Origin: Mycobacterium sp. PSTR-4-N
GTDB taxonomy: Bacteria > Actinomycetota > Actinomycetes > Mycobacteriales > Mycobacteriaceae
DNA: 42,154 nt
Assembly: GCF_022348085.1 (NCBI RefSeq)
Contig: NZ_JAKRFN010000035.1
Coordinates: forward strand, 1-42,154
Direction: 5' to 3'
Every line of letters begins with the position of its first letter. Position 1 is the first letter of the stretch. The position numbers and the translations under genes are program-made. Under the pieces are notes generated by a model. That model made no database searches and was not told where the DNA came from. It was given only the letters and a program-made list of their open reading frames with translations. Shown piece by piece: positions 39,991-42,154 of the stretch.

Positions 39991-40539
39991 ATGGCTCGCG
40001 CAACGCTGTTCCATCAACTGCACGACGTCGGTCTGGCCGCCTGGTTCGGCGGCACGCTCGCCAACGCCGTCACGCTGAACCGGGCCGCATCGTCGGCCGG
40101 GTCCGACCGCAACGTCGGCGCCGTCGCCAACGAGGGCTGGGACCGGTGGACCCCGGTCAACGCCGCCGCGATCGGCGCCCACCTGATCGGATCGGCCGGT
40201 CTGGTCAAGCACGATACCGGCCGCATGAAGGCGCAGAGCGGTGTGCCGAGCATGGCCGCGGTGAAGACGGGGCTGACGGTCCTCGCCCTGGGGGTCACCG
40301 CCTACAGCCGCGCACTCGGGGCCAAGGTCTCCGCGCATGACGCGGTGCCGGCGGCGGATGCGACCTCCCCGGCGCCGTCGACGCCCCCTGAGGTGGCGTC
40401 CGCGCAGAAGCAGCTCAAGGCCCTGCAGTGGGTGGTTCCAGCCGCCACCGGTGCGCTGGTGGCCATCGGTGCCTACGCGAGCGAGCAGTACCGGCCGGAA
40501 GAGGTCGCGAAGGGAGCGCTGCGCCGCGTACTGTCCTGA
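39991..40539 (+). CDS. Small conserved membrane protein
   Basis: A 182-aa protein conserved in actinobacteria as far as I recall, of unknown function. It begins MARATLFHQLHDVGLAAWFGG and has about three to four hydrophobic stretches (about residues 12-28, 52-68, 88-106 and 148-166). AAGGAG lies 6 nt before the ATG at 39991, so the start is certain. A SigF-type promoter upstream suggests stress or stationary-phase expression. A transporter gene follows after 2 nt and is probably co-transcribed. Confidence 0.8.
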   Translation: MARATLFHQLHDVGLAAWFGGTLANAVTLNRAASSAGSDRNVGAVANEGWDRWTPVNAAAIGAHLIGSAGLVKHDTGRMKAQSGVPSMAAVKTGLTVLALGVTAYSRALGAKVSAHDAVPAADATSPAPSTPPEVASAQKQLKALQWVVPAATGALVAIGAYASEQYRPEEVAKGALRRVLS

Positions 40540-40541
40540 GC

Positions 40542-42011
40542 GTGCCCCAGAGCGGACCTCCCTCCGCGCGCTGGGTGTTACTGGCCACGGTTCTCGGCTC
40601 GGGCATCGTGATGATCGACGGCACCGTGGTCAATGTCGCTCTCCCACACATCGGCGCCGACCTCGGTTCCGGTTTCGGTGGGCTGCAGTGGGTCGTCAAC
40701 GCCTACACGCTGTCGCTGGCGTCGCTGATTTTGCTGGGTGGTTCGTTCGGCGACCATTTCGGCAGGCGCCGGGTGTTCCTTGTCGGTGTCACGTGGTTCG
40801 CGCTCGCATCGGTCGCGTGTGGCCTGGCGCCGACCACCGAATGGCTGATCGGCGCGCGGGCATTGCAGGGCATCGGAGGCGCGCTGTTGACTCCCGGAAG
40901 CCTGGCCTTGATATCGGCCTCGTTCCAGGGCGCCGACCGGGCGGCCGCGATCGGCGCCTGGTCGGGCCTGGGAGGCATCGCGGGCGCGATCGGACCGTTC
41001 GTCGGCGGCTTCCTCGTGGAGTGGAGTTGGCGTGCCGTCTTCTGGCTGAACGTTCCCCTGGCAGCGGTGGTGATCGTGGTGACGCTGCTGCATGTGCCCG
41101 AAAGCAGGGACGACGCTGCGCCGGAGGGTCTCGACATCGCCGGCGCCCTGCTTGCGGCACTGGGTCTGGGGACGCTCACCTACGGCTTGACCCGGGTGGG
41201 CAATGATGACGCCGATGTCCCGGCGGCGGTGACGATCTGCGTCGGAGTGCTGGCGCTGGCCGCCTTCGTCGTCGTGGAACGTCGCTCACCGCACCCGTTG
41301 ATCCCACCACGGCTGTACTCCGACAGGATTTTCCGAGTCACCAACGTCATCACACTGCTGATCTACGGCGCGTTGGGCGCCGCGTTCCTGCTCCTGGTGT
41401 TGCAGCTGCAGACGGTCGCCGGATTCAGTCCCGTCGCGGCAGGGACCGCGCTGCTGCCGTTCACCGTGGTGATGTTGATCTTCTCCGCACGGGCGGGGGC
41501 GCTGGCGGCTCGTATCGGGCCGCGTGTCCCGATGACCGTGGGCCCGTTGCTGTCTTCAGCGGGCTTGCTGCTGATGACACGCATCGGGCCGGGTGCCACC
41601 TGGGTGGGTGACGTGCTGCCCGCGGCCCTGACCTTCGGCGCCGGCATGGTGCTCGTGGTGGCACCGCTGACCACGGCGGTCCTCGATGCAGCGCCACCCA
41701 CCATGGCGGGAGCAGCGTCCGGGGTGAACAATGCGGTGGCCCGCGTCGGGGGCCTACTGGCCGTCGCGGTCCTGCCGGGCCTCGCCGGTATCAGTGGCGC
41801 CGACTACGCCGACGCTGTCGCATTCAACGCGGGATTCCATGTCGCCGTGAGCATTTCCGCGGGCCTGATGGTGCTGGCCGCGGTGATCGCGGCGGCCGGC
41901 ATTCGTCGCACCCGTCCTCCGATCGCCGATGATCGGTTCCGGATCGACGAATGCCGGCACTGCGCGATCAGCGGACCGCCGCTGAACCCCAGCGAGGTCC
42001 GCGAGCCGTGA
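40542..42011 (+). CDS. MFS transporter, DHA2 (EmrB/QacA) family
   Basis: A 489-aa membrane protein with about 14 TM helices. Motifs: DGTVVNVALPHIGADL in helix 1, GSFGDHFGRRRVF (motif A) and the proline/glycine-rich motif C around IAGAIGPFVGGFL. The family exports drugs and toxic compounds using the proton gradient. GTG 40542 begins 2 nt after the previous stop. The C-terminal tail RIDECRHCAISGPP has two cysteines. It converges on the right-edge gene with a 4-nt gap. Confidence 0.92.
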   Translation: MPQSGPPSARWVLLATVLGSGIVMIDGTVVNVALPHIGADLGSGFGGLQWVVNAYTLSLASLILLGGSFGDHFGRRRVFLVGVTWFALASVACGLAPTTEWLIGARALQGIGGALLTPGSLALISASFQGADRAAAIGAWSGLGGIAGAIGPFVGGFLVEWSWRAVFWLNVPLAAVVIVVTLLHVPESRDDAAPEGLDIAGALLAALGLGTLTYGLTRVGNDDADVPAAVTICVGVLALAAFVVVERRSPHPLIPPRLYSDRIFRVTNVITLLIYGALGAAFLLLVLQLQTVAGFSPVAAGTALLPFTVVMLIFSARAGALAARIGPRVPMTVGPLLSSAGLLLMTRIGPGATWVGDVLPAALTFGAGMVLVVAPLTTAVLDAAPPTMAGAASGVNNAVARVGGLLAVAVLPGLAGISGADYADAVAFNAGFHVAVSISAGLMVLAAVIAAAGIRRTRPPIADDRFRIDECRHCAISGPPLNPSEVREP

Positions 42012-42015
42012 CGTC

Positions 42016-42154
42016 CTAGCCCGCTGGGACGGCGCCGCAGCCGACGCCGGGGATGCAGCCCGCCGCGCCACCGGGGCCGGCAACTCCACTGGGACCGCCG
42101 GGTATCGCACCGGCCGCACCGCCGGGACCCGCCACTCCGCCAGGGCCGCCCGGG
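42016..42154 (-). CDS. Gly/Pro/Ala-rich repeat protein, 3' end only
   Basis: The minus strand reads open from the window edge to a TAG at 42018-42016. The last 45 residues are made of repeats such as GVAGPGGAAG, present twice, and end GCIPGVGCGAVPAG. The plus strand here reads as an Arg-rich sequence without sense. Gly/Pro-rich C-terminal tails are common in mycobacterial exported proteins. The upstream part lies outside the window, so family and function cannot be given. Confidence 0.55.
   Translation of the reverse strand, partial: PGGPGGVAGPGGAAGAIPGGPSGVAGPGGAAGCIPGVGCGAVPAG

Overview
The window is about 42 kb of GC-rich actinobacterial chromosome, almost certainly from a Mycobacterium/Mycolicibacterium. 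The reasons are many acyl-CoA and SDR enzymes, a FadD2/FadE6 pair, a 13E12-type (DUF222/HNH) gene with a mycobacterial LexA box, a Stf0-type sulfotransferase, a SigF-like promoter, GTG starts, and many genes whose -10 hexamer lies only 6-8 nt before the start codon (the leaderless arrangement common in mycobacteria). I found no rRNA, tRNA, IS element, prophage or CRISPR array. Every base lies in or close to a gene, and the longest gap is about 210 nt.

Layout. (1) 1-5.0 kb: lipid oxidation, with fadD2 (5' end cut by the window edge), an SDR, a small membrane protein and the double-module acyl-CoA dehydrogenase fadE6. (2) 5.0-10.1 kb: an operon of DUF2000 protein, EthD-like protein and 2-hydroxyacid dehydrogenase, divergent from an Lrp/AsnC regulator; then a bicupin, a TetR regulator and a divergent DUF2236/MpaB-type oxygenase. 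(3) 10.1-17.1 kb: an alpha/beta hydrolase, tam, and a sulfur block on the minus strand: sulfatase, then stf0-cysD-cysNC joined by overlapping stop/start codons. CysD/CysNC make PAPS and Stf0 uses it, so one transcript would encode both donor supply and sulfotransfer; the sulfatase is the counter-activity. (4) 17.2-23.4 kb: cell-envelope genes, including a small secreted protein, a PAP2 phosphatase, a PAP2-diacylglycerol-kinase fusion, a secreted YkuD-type L,D-transpeptidase, an NTF2-like protein, and a membrane-anchored Hsp70-fold protein with a threonine-rich outer tail, closed by a strong terminator hairpin.

(5) 23.5-29.2 kb: a five-gene peptide ABC importer (binding protein, two permeases, two ATPases). 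(6) 29.3-31.6 kb: a LexA-controlled DUF222/HNH gene with its own terminator, and a secreted M15/VldE-like protein. (7) 31.5-39.8 kb, all minus strand: an NAD-dependent epimerase plus SDR pair, then a four-gene polyamine-type ABC importer coupled end to end, then an SDR and a PHBH-fold FAD monooxygenase. (8) 39.9-42.15 kb: a small membrane protein behind a SigF-like promoter, a DHA2-family drug-efflux transporter, and the 3' end of a Gly/Pro/Ala-rich repeat protein cut by the right edge.

From memory of the M. tuberculosis H37Rv map, fadD2-fadE6 (Rv0270-Rv0271c) and Rv0293c-tam-Rv0295c-Rv0296c flank the ESX-3 cluster. Here the same flanks are only about 5 kb apart with no ESX genes between them, and cysD/cysNC sit between tam and stf0. 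I see no clear undescribed defence or mobile system. The most interesting items are the coupled sulfation cassette with its palindromic promoter region, the Hsp70-like protein with an altered nucleotide site and 28 consecutive threonines, the LexA box laid over a leaderless start, and the DUF2000/EthD/dehydrogenase operon of unknown substrate.
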